Shown piece after piece: positions 33,634-41,167 of a stretch of 41,167 bases of DNA. The DNA is from Methylomonas koyamae (lineage in GTDB: Bacteria; Pseudomonadota; Gammaproteobacteria; Methylococcales; Methylomonadaceae). The notes under the pieces were generated by a model. The model saw only the letters and a program-made list of their open reading frames with translations, searched no databases and had not been told where the DNA came from. Both the position numbers and the translations under genes were made by a program. Numbering within the stretch: position 1 is the first letter of the stretch; every line of letters starts with the position of its first letter. The stretch lies in the NCBI RefSeq assembly GCF_006483455.1, contig NZ_PPPU01000010.1:1-41167 (forward strand), given 5' to 3'.

Positions 33634-33926
33634 GACCGTAAAAACTCCGGCAATTCGGGTTCGCGCTCGACCAGGTCGGCGAACAGGTGGTCGAAGTTGG
33701 TGTGGCCCTGCATCGCCAGCCGCATCGCTTCCAGAGCGTCGCCGATTTGCCGGGCTTTGTCGGCGCTGATGACTTCCCGGGCGGTGTCCAGAAACACCAG
33801 TAACCAGACGCCGGGTTGTTGTTCACCAACCAGCATGGTGTCGATACGGCTGTGTTGGCCGCGGTATTCGCACAAGGCCGACTCGGCGCCAGCCTCGACC
33901 ACCCGCATCGGTATGCCGATACACAT
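33630..33926 (-). CDS. hupF: HupF, HypC-family hydrogenase chaperone
   Basis: A 98-aa HypC paralogue starting MCIGIPMRVV, with the reactive Cys2. The C-terminal extension (HTNFDHLFADLVEREPELPEFL) is typical of HupF. HupF is thought to protect pre-HupL in the presence of oxygen and to help deliver iron. The ATG shares its A with the hupD stop (TGATG), so an upstream extension of the frame is spurious. Confidence 0.94.
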   Translation of the reverse strand: MCIGIPMRVVEAGAESALCEYRGQHSRIDTMLVGEQQPGVWLLVFLDTAREVISADKARQIGDALEAMRLAMQGHTNFDHLFADLVEREPELPEFLRS

Positions 33927-34612
33927 CAGTATTTCCCCCGGTAGTCGACATCGATAGGCAGCGCGTCGGTCAGCGGTTGCGGCGGTCGGACCTCGAACGC
34001 GGCCGAACGGACCACGCGCTCGTCTCCCAGCCGGCAAGCGCTGTCGGCGTCGGGGCGTTCGGTTTCGTAACGGCCGATATTCAGGATCGGATCGGCCAGC
34101 TCGACTTCGGTTGCCAGCGGTTCGGCCGTCACGCCGCAATCGGCCAGATAAGCCAACGCCAGTTCGATGGCCGGCTGGATTTGCGCTTTGACCTTGGACG
34201 TTAAACTGCCACCGTAGTCCTCGAGTTCTTCCGGCTGGACGCCGATCAGCAACAGACTTTCCGGATAAGCACCGAGCATTTGCGCCATCGCCAGCACCTC
34301 CTGAAAACCGGTCTGGTGCAGGCTCATTTTCTTGGCACCCAGAAAGTTAGGCACATCGGCGTTTTCGACCCGTTTTAAAGTACCCGGCGCCAAACCGTAA
34401 TCGACCGCATCGAACACCACCAGCACCTCGGCGTTTTGCACGTGTTCGATCAGATAGACGCCCTGAGTACCGCCGTCGACAACCTGTACCTGATCCGGGA
34501 ACCGGTAGTGTTTTTGCAGATGCTCGATAACACGCACGCCAAAGCCTTCGTCGGCCCAGAGCAGGTTGCCGATGCCGAGCAGCAGAATACGTTTTCGTCC
34601 CGCACCGCTCAT
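33926..34612 (-). CDS. hupD: HupD, hydrogenase maturation endopeptidase
   Basis: A 228-aa HybD/HyaD-family protease. It removes the C-terminal tail of HupL after nickel insertion. The nickel-sensing ligands are E22 (GIGNLLWADEGFG), D68 (VFDAVDYG) and H99 (MSLHQTGF), matching the Glu-Asp-His triad of HybD. The last 50 or so residues (after about 175) extend beyond the shortest family members and have no obvious role. It is coupled to both neighbours by stop/start overlaps. Confidence 0.96.
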   Translation of the reverse strand: MSGAGRKRILLLGIGNLLWADEGFGVRVIEHLQKHYRFPDQVQVVDGGTQGVYLIEHVQNAEVLVVFDAVDYGLAPGTLKRVENADVPNFLGAKKMSLHQTGFQEVLAMAQMLGAYPESLLLIGVQPEELEDYGGSLTSKVKAQIQPAIELALAYLADCGVTAEPLATEVELADPILNIGRYETERPDADSACRLGDERVVRSAAFEVRPPQPLTDALPIDVDYRGKY

Positions 34613-35301
34613 TCTGCGTCGTCAATCGGCTCGTTGTTTTTAAACGTGCGCCAGCCGGTCGCTATCGTCGACAGCATACTTTGCCCTGACAATTTCTCTT
34701 CGCGCACGGCGACGTAGACGTGGATCAGCACGAAACAGACGATGAACCACATCACCAAATGGTGCCAGGTTTGCACGGTTTGACTGTCACCGAACGCCGC
34801 CAACACCCAACTGGTGAACAGCGCGAATTGCCAGCTTTGCTGGCCGGCGCCTTCGCCGTACAGGGCCAGACCGGTGACGATCATGAACAGCAAACCCCAG
34901 ACGAACAGATGCATCGCCAGAATCGCCAGCGGGTTATGGCCGATATAGTGCCGCGGGGCTTTGGCTATGAAAGCGTACCAGCGCAGCTCGTGCCAGACCC
35001 CGTCCCAGAAATGGGCTTTCCAGACCGGCGGCATGAAGATTTGCCGGGCATGTTCGTTGCCGGCGTAGGCCCAATAAATCCGGCCGACAAAGCCGACCGC
35101 CAGGATATAACCGGCAGCGAAATGGGCGAAGCGGATGTAGCCCATCAAGAAGTGTGCCGATGCTTCGCCGGCCGTTGACGCCAAAGGCTCGGCGATCAGG
35201 TAACCGGTCAAGGCCAGGACCACGATAGCCAATGCATTAATCCCATGCCAGAGTCTGACCGGCAGTTCGTAAACGTAGACCGCAGAGGCCGGTGCGCTCA
35301 T
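34609..35301 (-). CDS. hupC: HupC, b-type cytochrome subunit of uptake hydrogenase
   Basis: A 230-aa inner-membrane dihaem cytochrome b that anchors HupSL and passes electrons to quinone. Four or so hydrophobic helices are visible. Candidate haem histidines occur in LWHGINALAIVVLALTGY near the N-terminus, in the HFAAGY segment, and in TWHHLVMWFIVCFVLIHVYV near the C-terminus. It overlaps both the upstream small ORF and hupD by 4 nt. Its presence supports a respiratory, energy-conserving role for the hydrogenase. Confidence 0.96.
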   Translation of the reverse strand: MSAPASAVYVYELPVRLWHGINALAIVVLALTGYLIAEPLASTAGEASAHFLMGYIRFAHFAAGYILAVGFVGRIYWAYAGNEHARQIFMPPVWKAHFWDGVWHELRWYAFIAKAPRHYIGHNPLAILAMHLFVWGLLFMIVTGLALYGEGAGQQSWQFALFTSWVLAAFGDSQTVQTWHHLVMWFIVCFVLIHVYVAVREEKLSGQSMLSTIATGWRTFKNNEPIDDAE

Positions 35302-35501
35302 TGCGGCCGCCCTCCGCGACGGGCGAACAGGGCCAGTCCGGCAATCACCGTCAATCCCAGCGCATACAAATAGGGCTGGCTGGCGCTGTCCATCGCCAAG
35401 TGTTCGAGCCGATGCGAGACGCTATCCAGATCGGGCCGGTTATGGGCTTGGGCCGCGCTTACCACCGAGCTCAAAACCATCGCTAACAGAAATTTGTTCA
35501 T
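35298..35501 (-). CDS. 67-aa exported single-span protein between hupL and hupC
   Basis: A small protein with a clear signal peptide (MNKFLLAMVLSSVVSAAQA). After cleavage at AQA the mature chain would begin HNRPDLDSVSHRLEH. It has one membrane segment (YLYALGLTVIAGLALF) and a basic end, RRGGRPQ, predicted to lie in the cytoplasm. The stop overlaps the hupC ATG by 4 nt, so it is translated with the cytochrome subunit. I do not recognise the family; it is not HupE. A small accessory subunit of the membrane-bound hydrogenase is plausible from position alone. Confidence 0.75.
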   Translation of the reverse strand: MNKFLLAMVLSSVVSAAQAHNRPDLDSVSHRLEHLAMDSASQPYLYALGLTVIAGLALFARRGGRPQ

Positions 35502-35553
35502 CGTATTCTCCGTGCTGGGCGGCGGGATACGGAGCCGCCGGGAATTAGTGGGT

Positions 35554-37350
35554 CTACCGTACTTTGACGCGCGTCAGTTCCTGGCCGTCCGGACTCATGA
35601 CGTGGGTCGAACAGGCCAGACACGGATCGAAACTGTGCAAGGTGCGCAAAATCTCGACCGGTTCTTCCGGACGCTCGACTTTGGTATTCATCAACGAAGC
35701 CTCGAACGCGCCGATGTTGCCTTGCTCGTCGCGCGGCGAGCCGTTCCAGGTGGTCGGTACCACGCACTGGTAGTTGGCAATCTTGGTATTCTCGATTTTC
35801 AGCCAATGGCCCAACGCGCCGCGCGGGGCTTCGGTGAAACCCACTCCCTTGACGCTACTCGGCCAGGTATCCGGGTCCCAGCGCTCGACGTTGGCGGTAG
35901 CCAGATCGCCGGCCTTGACGTTGGCGATCAGCTTGTCCATGAAGTAACGCATCTTGCCTGCGGCCCATTGCGCTTCCAAACCGCGGGCGGCGGTGCGGCC
36001 CAGCGTCGAGAACAGCGCGCTGACCGGCACGTCCAGGGTTTTCAAGACAAAATTGATTTGCTCGCTGATCTCCTTATTGCCTTGAGCGTAACCGATTACA
36101 TAGCGGGCCAGCGGACCGACTTCCATCGCATGGCCGTTCCAGCGCGGTGCCTTAATCCAGGAATATTTGGCCGATTCGTCCAGCTCCTGGATGTGGGTGC
36201 GATCGCCTTTGGTTTTAGCGCCGATTTTGTAGTTCGGTTCGGTGACGCCGTCCCACGGATGCAGGCCAACCGCTTCGTCGGCGTACTTGTACCAGGAGTG
36301 CGGCACGAATTCCTGAATCTGCTTGGGATCGGTCAGATCGACTTCGTAGACCTTGCTCAGGTCGCCGTTGATGATCGCGCCGCGCGGCATCAGCAGATTG
36401 GCGGCCGAGTAGTCGTTGGCCTTATCCGGAATGTCGCCGTAGGACAGCATGCTGGCGCCGGCCAAGCCGCCGCCGTAGAGCCAGCCCTTGTAGAACTGGG
36501 CGATGGCCAGCAAGTCCGGAATGTAGACTTGGTCGATAAAGGTGATGGTGCGGTCGATGATCGACGAAATCAGGTTCAAGCGCTCCATGTTGACCGCGCC
36601 GACCGCGCCGACGCCGTCGATATTGATCGCGCACGGCACGCCGCCGACCAGCCAGTTCGGATGCGGGTCCTTGCCGCCGAAGATGGTGCGGATTTTCATG
36701 ATGTCTTTTTGAAAATCCAAGGCTTCCAGATAGTGAGTGACCGCCAGCAAATCGGCTTCCGGCGGCAACAAATAGGCCGGGTTACTCCAGTAACCGTTTT
36801 TAAACGGGCCGAGCTGGCCGGATTCGACGAATTTTTTCAGCCGGTTTTGGGTGTCGCGGAAGTAGCCCGGCGAGGATTTGGGATTGCTCGGCGAAATCTG
36901 TTGCTGCAACGCCGAGACCGCGACCGGATCGGCTTTCAGCGCGTTGACCGGGTTGACCCAATCCAGCGCGTGCAGATGATAGAAGTGCACCAAGTGATCG
37001 TGGGCCTGCAAACTCAATTGCATGATGTTGCGGATCGAGTTGGCGTTTTCCGGAATTTTGATTTTCAACGCATCCTCGACCGCGCGCACCGAGGTCAAGG
37101 CGTGGGTACCGGTGCAAACGCCGCAGATGCGCTGGACGAAGGCCCAGGCGTCGCGCGGGTCGCGGCCTTTCAAAATCACTTCCAGACCGCGCCACATGGT
37201 GCCGCTGGACACCGCGTTGCGGATGATATTTTCCTCGTCGATATTGACTTCGCAACGCATATGGCCTTCGATCCGGGTGACCGGATCGACCACCACGCGG
37301 CGGCCGGCGTCGTTCAGATGAAAACCGTTGGGGGTAGCAGTGACGGTCAT
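35554..37350 (-). CDS. hupL: [NiFe]-hydrogenase large subunit HupL
   Basis: The 598-aa catalytic subunit that splits H2. The Ni-Fe site cysteines are C76/C79 ([14 protein letters not shown]) and C577/C580 (DPCLACSTH). The precursor extends 15 residues beyond H583, ending RVKVR, and this tail is the substrate of HupD. PVTRIEGH near residue 24 is the usual N-terminal motif. The sequence resembles group 1 membrane-bound uptake hydrogenases throughout. It starts 2 nt after the hupS stop and is complete. Confidence 0.98.
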   Translation of the reverse strand: MTVTATPNGFHLNDAGRRVVVDPVTRIEGHMRCEVNIDEENIIRNAVSSGTMWRGLEVILKGRDPRDAWAFVQRICGVCTGTHALTSVRAVEDALKIKIPENANSIRNIMQLSLQAHDHLVHFYHLHALDWVNPVNALKADPVAVSALQQQISPSNPKSSPGYFRDTQNRLKKFVESGQLGPFKNGYWSNPAYLLPPEADLLAVTHYLEALDFQKDIMKIRTIFGGKDPHPNWLVGGVPCAINIDGVGAVGAVNMERLNLISSIIDRTITFIDQVYIPDLLAIAQFYKGWLYGGGLAGASMLSYGDIPDKANDYSAANLLMPRGAIINGDLSKVYEVDLTDPKQIQEFVPHSWYKYADEAVGLHPWDGVTEPNYKIGAKTKGDRTHIQELDESAKYSWIKAPRWNGHAMEVGPLARYVIGYAQGNKEISEQINFVLKTLDVPVSALFSTLGRTAARGLEAQWAAGKMRYFMDKLIANVKAGDLATANVERWDPDTWPSSVKGVGFTEAPRGALGHWLKIENTKIANYQCVVPTTWNGSPRDEQGNIGAFEASLMNTKVERPEEPVEILRTLHSFDPCLACSTHVMSPDGQELTRVKVR

Positions 37351-37352
37351 GA

Positions 37353-38438
37353 TTATTCGGCTCCGGGTTGTTTATCGGCTTGTTTGGCGCGGTTCAAGGC
37401 AGTCAGACCAGCATGAGCGGCGACGCCGGCGGTGACGATGCCGGCGGCGGTACCGCCGACCACGTCGGCATTGGCTTCGATACCGAACTGGTTGATGCCG
37501 GTCAGGCGGTCGTAGAAACTGCCCTTATCCCAGAACCCGTCCTCGGAACAGCCGATACAGCCGTGGCCGGACTGGATCGGAAACGACGTGCCTTCGTTCC
37601 ATTTCACGGTGGAGCAGGCGTTGTAAGTGGTCGGTCCTTTGCAGCCCATTTTGTACAGACAGTGACCCATCCGCGCCGCCTCGTCGTCCCATTGTTCGAC
37701 GAACTGGCCGGCGTCGAAATGCGGCCTTCTATAGCATTTGTCGTGGATGCGCTGGCTGTAAAACATCTGCGGCCGGCCTTGTTTGTCCAAGGTCGGCAGT
37801 TTGTCGAAAGTCAGCAAATACGCCACCACCGCGGTCATGACTTCGGCGATCGGCGGGCAACCGGGGACTTTGATGATGGGTTTATTGGCCAGGCCCGGCA
37901 CTTTGTGGACCGGCGTGGCGCGGGTCGGATTGGGCTTGGCGGCCTGCACGCAACCCCAGGAGGCGCAGGAACCCCAGGAAATGATGGCCTTGCAGCTTTC
38001 GGCGGCGTATTTGAGTTGCTCGACAAACGGCTTGCCGCCGATGATGCAGTACATGCCGTCCTCGGCCAGCGGCGGATTGCCTTCCACGGCCAGGATGTAA
38101 TTGCCTTTGTATTTTTCGACGATCTCGTCAACGATGGCTTCGGCCTGATGGCCGGCGGATGCCATGATGGTGTCGTCGTAGTCCAGGGACAACATCGACA
38201 GAATCACGTCTTTAGCCAGCGGATGGCCGGAACGGATGAAGGATTCGGAACAGCAGGTACACTCCAGACCATGCAGCCACAACACCGGAATCCGCGGCTT
38301 GGTTTCCATCGCATGGGCGATTTTCGGCGCGAAGGCCGGGCTCAAACCCAGCGAGGCGGCGGTCAGGCTGCAAAACTTCAAGAAGCTGCGGCGGGTGATG
38401 CCCTGCCGGCGCATCACATCGTAAAAGGTTTCGATCAT
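37353..38438 (-). CDS. hupS: [NiFe]-hydrogenase small subunit HupS, oxygen-tolerant type
   Basis: A 361-aa Tat-exported iron-sulfur subunit. The ATG at 38438 is chosen because GGGAG lies 7 nt upstream and the Tat motif (ITRRSFLKF) then sits at 14-22; an earlier ATG adds 11 residues. Proximal-cluster ligands are C60, C63, C158 and C194, plus two extra cysteines, C62 (in CTCCSESF) and C163 (in CASWGC). H232, C235, C260 and C266 fit the distal cluster, and C275, C294 and C297 the medial one. A C-terminal hydrophobic helix (about 327-345) anchors it to the membrane beside HupC. Confidence 0.98.
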   Translation of the reverse strand: MIETFYDVMRRQGITRRSFLKFCSLTAASLGLSPAFAPKIAHAMETKPRIPVLWLHGLECTCCSESFIRSGHPLAKDVILSMLSLDYDDTIMASAGHQAEAIVDEIVEKYKGNYILAVEGNPPLAEDGMYCIIGGKPFVEQLKYAAESCKAIISWGSCASWGCVQAAKPNPTRATPVHKVPGLANKPIIKVPGCPPIAEVMTAVVAYLLTFDKLPTLDKQGRPQMFYSQRIHDKCYRRPHFDAGQFVEQWDDEAARMGHCLYKMGCKGPTTYNACSTVKWNEGTSFPIQSGHGCIGCSEDGFWDKGSFYDRLTGINQFGIEANADVVGGTAAGIVTAGVAAHAGLTALNRAKQADKQPGAE

Positions 38439-38745
38439 GGACACTCCCGGCACGGCGCAACCCGGAGTCATGTGCGGCCCAGTCGCGCGTGTTTATGCCG
38501 TTACTCAGTTTATTATTATGGAGACGGCAGCGCCGCCTCGGCCCGCAGAGAAACAGCAACATCCATGCCGACGTATCGGCCCGACCAAAACCCTGTGAAT
38601 CGTAAGAAAATATGCCGCGGCCGCGCCGTGTGCGTGTCGGCTATGTTACAAACTCGACAATAACCGCAACGATTTGCCGCAAAACAAACAAAACCGACCG
38701 CGACCCGCTTGCGGATAAAGCGGCCGAACATGACAGGAGAGTTTT
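38439..38745. promoter_or_regulatory. Divergent control region between hupS and the 141-aa gene
   Basis: A 307-bp gap that must hold the hup promoter (minus strand) and the promoter of the plus-strand gene. I looked for a sigma-54 -24/-12 pair facing hupS and found only a poor GG-N10-GC match near 38597. A 71-codon open frame here lacks a ribosome-binding site and is not called. No convincing operator is seen. Confidence 0.4.
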
Positions 38746-39171
38746 ATGACGACGCGGATTTTGATACTGACCTTCATCGCCTTGATCGGCAGCCAGGCGG
38801 CACGGGCCGACTGGGACCCGGAATTGGAAGCCAAAGCAACCGCCGAGCGGGCCAGGCAACAGCAAGCGCAAAAAATGCCGGATGCTGCCAAGGCGGAGCC
38901 GGAGGTGATGGACGACAAACGCAAAGCGTTGGGCGTGGCGGCGCAGGGCAAGACAGACGCCGAAGTCGACCGGCTCTACCAAGCCCAAATCCGGCAAAAC
39001 CAGCAAGAAGCCGAACGATTATCGGCGGAAGCCCGCGCGGTATTGAGCAGCGGTCAGGGCGCCGCGGCGGTGAAGCAAATCACCGGTAAAACCTTGCAGG
39101 AATTGGAAAACATGTCCGACGCCGAAGCCGAAGCGCTGGCGCAAGAGCTGGAGAAAAAATACGGCCAATAA
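38746..39171 (+). CDS. Exported 141-aa coiled-coil protein, unknown
   Basis: A complete 141-aa frame with ACAGGAGAG just upstream of the ATG. The first 22 residues form a signal peptide ending in ARA. The mature chain is highly charged, rich in Ala, Glu and Gln, and predicted to be alpha-helical (AKATAERARQQQAQK; ENMSDAEAEALAQELEKKYG), so a periplasmic coiled coil is likely. I do not recognise the family. It is transcribed divergently from hupS, which by itself does not link it to the hydrogenase. Confidence 0.75.
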   Translation: MTTRILILTFIALIGSQAARADWDPELEAKATAERARQQQAQKMPDAAKAEPEVMDDKRKALGVAAQGKTDAEVDRLYQAQIRQNQQEAERLSAEARAVLSSGQGAAAVKQITGKTLQELENMSDAEAEALAQELEKKYGQ

Positions 39172-39231
39172 AGCGCGGAGCGTCAACCGGCGCTGCCAAT
39201 ATTGCGGCGCCGCAGCCTTGCAGCGCGACAG

Positions 39232-39561
39232 CTATTCGCCGTCGATTTCTTGCTCCAATAAGGTCCGCAGGCCGGCCGGCATTTCCAGGGTCTCCATGTC
39301 CCAGCCTTCCAGTTCCAAGACGTCTTTCAGGCACTGCTCCATGATCCGGTGCGCTTGCTCGCTGGCTTCGGCGATGCGGGCGTGGACCTTGGTTTGCACC
39401 TCGCTCCGGCTGCGGTCGGCGCAATTGGCCTGGTAATCGAACAGGTGACGCAAACTGTCGATCTGTACGCCGACCTGGGATGGGCAGGAACACAAATACA
39501 GGATGGATTGGATGTTGATGCGTTGCAGTTGAGCTTTGCTAAATTGGGTTTCCAGTTTCAT
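39232..39561 (-). CDS. Unrecognised 109-aa cytoplasmic protein
   Basis: A frame starting MKLETQFSKAQLQRINIQS. It contains YLCSCPSQ and a further single Cys in ANCADRS and in MEQCLKD, and it is acidic at the C-terminus (EQEIDGE). It is predicted to be mostly helical, with no signal peptide or membrane segment. Codon use matches its neighbours, and CCGTATG precedes the coding part without a strong ribosome-binding site. It lies convergent to the 141-aa gene, 60 bp away. No function is proposed. Confidence 0.65.
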   Translation of the reverse strand: MKLETQFSKAQLQRINIQSILYLCSCPSQVGVQIDSLRHLFDYQANCADRSRSEVQTKVHARIAEASEQAHRIMEQCLKDVLELEGWDMETLEMPAGLRTLLEQEIDGE

Positions 39562-39683
39562 ACGGAGGGCTCTGGTATCGGTATTGTTATAGTTATCTAA
39601 GCGCCACTCCTGGCTAGAATCCGCCGGCCCGTTCCGTCACGGCTCGGCCGGCATAGGCTATCAAGGCCACCGCCGCTTAGCAA

Positions 39684-40463
39684 TCACTGCCGCTTGATTT
39701 TAAACAGGTGGCCGCCGTAGTTGACGACGATGCCGTCTTCCATGATCTGTTTCAACTCCAGCCGGTCTTTGATCATCTGGCCGGGCACGTATTTGACCAT
39801 ATCGATCATGACGAAGCGTTCGGCCGGGACCGGCGAATAACTGTAGACATTGATCGGCAAGGCGGGCAAGGACTGGCGTACGTCCGCCGGCAGGTCTTCC
39901 AGCGCCTGCAACGCGGGTTTAGCCGGCAGCGGGGCCGCCGCTGGGACCGGCTCGGTAACTGTCTCGCGGATTGGCGGGGCGGCCTGGGCGGCAGGGCTGG
40001 GGACGCCAGGCTCCGGCAACGGCTTGGCGGCAACGACCGGATCGGGCGGCGGCTGAACTGCAGCCGGTTTGACCGGCTCGAGCGGCGGCTTCTTGGCCTC
40101 GACCGGTTTAACGGCCGCAGCCGTAGCGGCAACATGGGCCGGCTCCGGCTTGGCCTTGGGCGTAGGCTTCGCCGGCAACGGCAGCCGGTCGGCCGGGTCG
40201 GGCCGGTTCGACTCCGCCAGTGGCTGCGGCGGCAACTGAATCGACGTGGCAGGCGGCGGGGTGTCGTGCGCGGTCATCCGCGGTGCGATGCCGAGAAAAT
40301 AGGCCAGAATTGCCGCGTTGACCGCCAATAATGCCGCGATGATTTTGGCCGCCGCTTGCCGCTCCGGCGCCTGTTGCAGCACGATTCGGCTGGCAACCGT
40401 ATCCGGTTGGCTGGCTTGCCGCTCCCGTTCCGATTTGCGCAATGCGTTCAGGATGTAAGACAT
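39684..40463 (-). CDS. gspB: GspB-like type II secretion accessory protein
   Basis: A 259-aa inner-membrane protein. MSYILNALRKSERERQ is the classic start of GspB/ExeB. One membrane helix follows at about 40-57, then a long Pro/Ala/Lys-rich spacer (about 65-185) able to cross the periplasm. The C-terminal T2SSB domain (YSPVPAERFVMIDMVKYVPG and DGIVVNYGGHLFKI) completes it. With GspA it helps place the secretin GspD in the outer membrane through the peptidoglycan. It lies 10 bp after gspA. Confidence 0.93.
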   Translation of the reverse strand: MSYILNALRKSERERQASQPDTVASRIVLQQAPERQAAAKIIAALLAVNAAILAYFLGIAPRMTAHDTPPPATSIQLPPQPLAESNRPDPADRLPLPAKPTPKAKPEPAHVAATAAAVKPVEAKKPPLEPVKPAAVQPPPDPVVAAKPLPEPGVPSPAAQAAPPIRETVTEPVPAAAPLPAKPALQALEDLPADVRQSLPALPINVYSYSPVPAERFVMIDMVKYVPGQMIKDRLELKQIMEDGIVVNYGGHLFKIKRQ

Positions 40464-40473
40464 GTCTAAAACC

Positions 40474-41167
40474 CTAGTGCCGGCCGGCCTGCAAATGTGG
40501 CGAATCGGCGGCGCCGGTTAAATTATCGAGTTCGATCAAAGTTTTGGCGCCGGCGACACCGTCGGCAGCCAAACCCTGTCGGCGCTGAAATTGGATCACC
40601 TGCTGTTTTAGCGTCACATCGAAAGAATCGGGCGCGGTCTCGGCCGGCGGCAAAACCATGACTTGCCCCAACTTCTCGCGCAACCACAATACCTCGGCCG
40701 ACTTCTGCCCCACGCCAATATCGGCGGCGCCAGGGCGCGGTGAACGCCACAATAACAGATAATTCCCGCCCCAAGCCGCCAGCACATCGGCCAATGGAAA
40801 ATGCATCGTAGCGCCGGACTGGACCAAGGCCTGGTCTTGCTCGACGCCTTGAATCGGCAAGAAGCGCTTGCGGCCCTGGGTGTCGACAAACTCCAGCAGG
40901 ACCGGCCGATCCAGACCGAGGACATCCTTCCAATTGCCTTTGCCGGCCAGACAATGCAGCCCTGATACCGCCACCAGCTGATGGCAGTCAGTCAACCCCT
41001 CGGCCGGCAGAGACACGCCCCAAACTCGCAACAATTCGCCCAGTGCGGCCTCGAACGCCGGTGCCGAGTGCTCCAGCCAATCGCGGAATGCCGGACTTTC
41101 CGGTTGGGCGGCAAGCGGTTGCGGCGCAGCAGCTGCTGGAATAGCTAACGGTTTTACCGGCGGTATC
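40474..41167 (-). CDS. gspA: GspA/ExeA C-terminal part (partial, runs off the window)
   Basis: The frame is open to the end of the window, so only the C-terminal 230 or so residues are seen; an apparent TTG start at 41034 is internal. A Pro/Ala-rich linker (PAAAAPQPLAAQPES) leads into a periplasmic region with LLRVWGVSLP and NYLLLWRSP, a C39-peptidase-like segment typical of ExeA. A peptidoglycan-binding domain follows (LREKLGQVM, VIQFQRRQGLAADGVAG). The AAA ATPase domain expected at the N-terminus would lie beyond 41167. It is paired with gspB. Confidence 0.88.
   Translation of the reverse strand, partial: IPPVKPLAIPAAAAPQPLAAQPESPAFRDWLEHSAPAFEAALGELLRVWGVSLPAEGLTDCHQLVAVSGLHCLAGKGNWKDVLGLDRPVLLEFVDTQGRKRFLPIQGVEQDQALVQSGATMHFPLADVLAAWGGNYLLLWRSPRPGAADIGVGQKSAEVLWLREKLGQVMVLPPAETAPDSFDVTLKQQVIQFQRRQGLAADGVAGAKTLIELDNLTGAADSPHLQAGRH

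Noticed and set aside
35494-37416. A 640-codon plus-strand open frame antisense to hupL.
   Set aside because: It is a by-product of high GC codon use in hupL on the other strand; the minus strand encodes a complete, motif-perfect large subunit.
38580-38620. A GG-N10-GC pair facing hupS as a sigma-54 promoter.
   Set aside because: The surrounding bases do not match TGGCAC and TTGCA, and one such dinucleotide pair is expected by chance in GC-rich DNA.
38516-38731. A 71-aa minus-strand frame in the hupS upstream region with a cysteine-containing segment.
   Set aside because: It has no ribosome-binding site, lies across the divergent control region and resembles no protein.
1-41167. A CRISPR array, tRNA, rRNA or prophage.
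   Set aside because: I saw no regularly spaced direct repeats, no cloverleaf-like segment and no phage structural or integrase gene in either strand.

Overview
The window is about 41 kb of GC-rich DNA from a Gram-negative bacterium. A Methylomonas-like gammaproteobacterial methanotroph is my best guess: the type II secretion genes, the periplasmic and Tat-exported proteins, the hup/hyp gene order and the style of interspersed repeats all fit. No methane-oxidation gene is present, so the lineage is an inference.

Layout on + coordinates (most genes lie on the minus strand). At 0.2-5.9 kb are a DUF885 metallopeptidase-like protein, alr, dnaB and a two-module HD/HD-GYP protein. At 6.0-9.1 kb, on the plus strand, is a lone CzcA-type RND pump. 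At 9.1-12.6 kb is hypEF, followed upstream by a hicBA toxin-antitoxin (TA) pair. At 13.2-15.4 kb is an AT-rich accessory stretch with an unrecognised 418-aa protein and the frameshifted wreck of a Phd/RelE-type TA pair. At 15.4-23.5 kb one tight operon reads (5' to 3') leader ORF-dabB-dabA-cysD-cysN-marC-DUF6671, with a divergent LysR gene at 23.6 kb. At 24.5-27.7 kb are hypD, hypC, a ParE-type TA pair, hypB and hypA. At 27.7-30.4 kb is hupKJIH. At 30.5-33.2 kb is an AT-rich OLD-like ATPase gene between two inverted copies of a long repeat, plus an orphan antitoxin and several palindromes. At 33.2-38.4 kb are hupG, hupF, hupD, hupC, a 67-aa exported protein, hupL and hupS. At 38.7-41.2 kb are two unrecognised small genes, then gspB and the 3' part of gspA.

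The unifying theme is an uptake [NiFe] hydrogenase with its assembly machinery. HupS carries the six-cysteine proximal-cluster pattern of oxygen-tolerant membrane-bound hydrogenases. HupL, HupC, the HupD protease and the chaperones HupF-K complete it, and HypA-F build and insert the Ni-Fe(CN)2CO site. The DabAB inorganic-carbon uptake operon lies inside the broken hup/hyp series, so H2 oxidation and DIC supply may be used together, and it is fused in one transcript with ATP sulfurylase.

The most notable points are: every break in the canonical hup/hyp order is occupied by a TA gene; hypF has absorbed, in frame, a palindrome and an interspersed repeat at a domain junction; a 28-codon leader ORF with a strong ribosome-binding site is translationally coupled to dabB; and an ATPase gene is bounded by inverted repeats of 220-290 bp.
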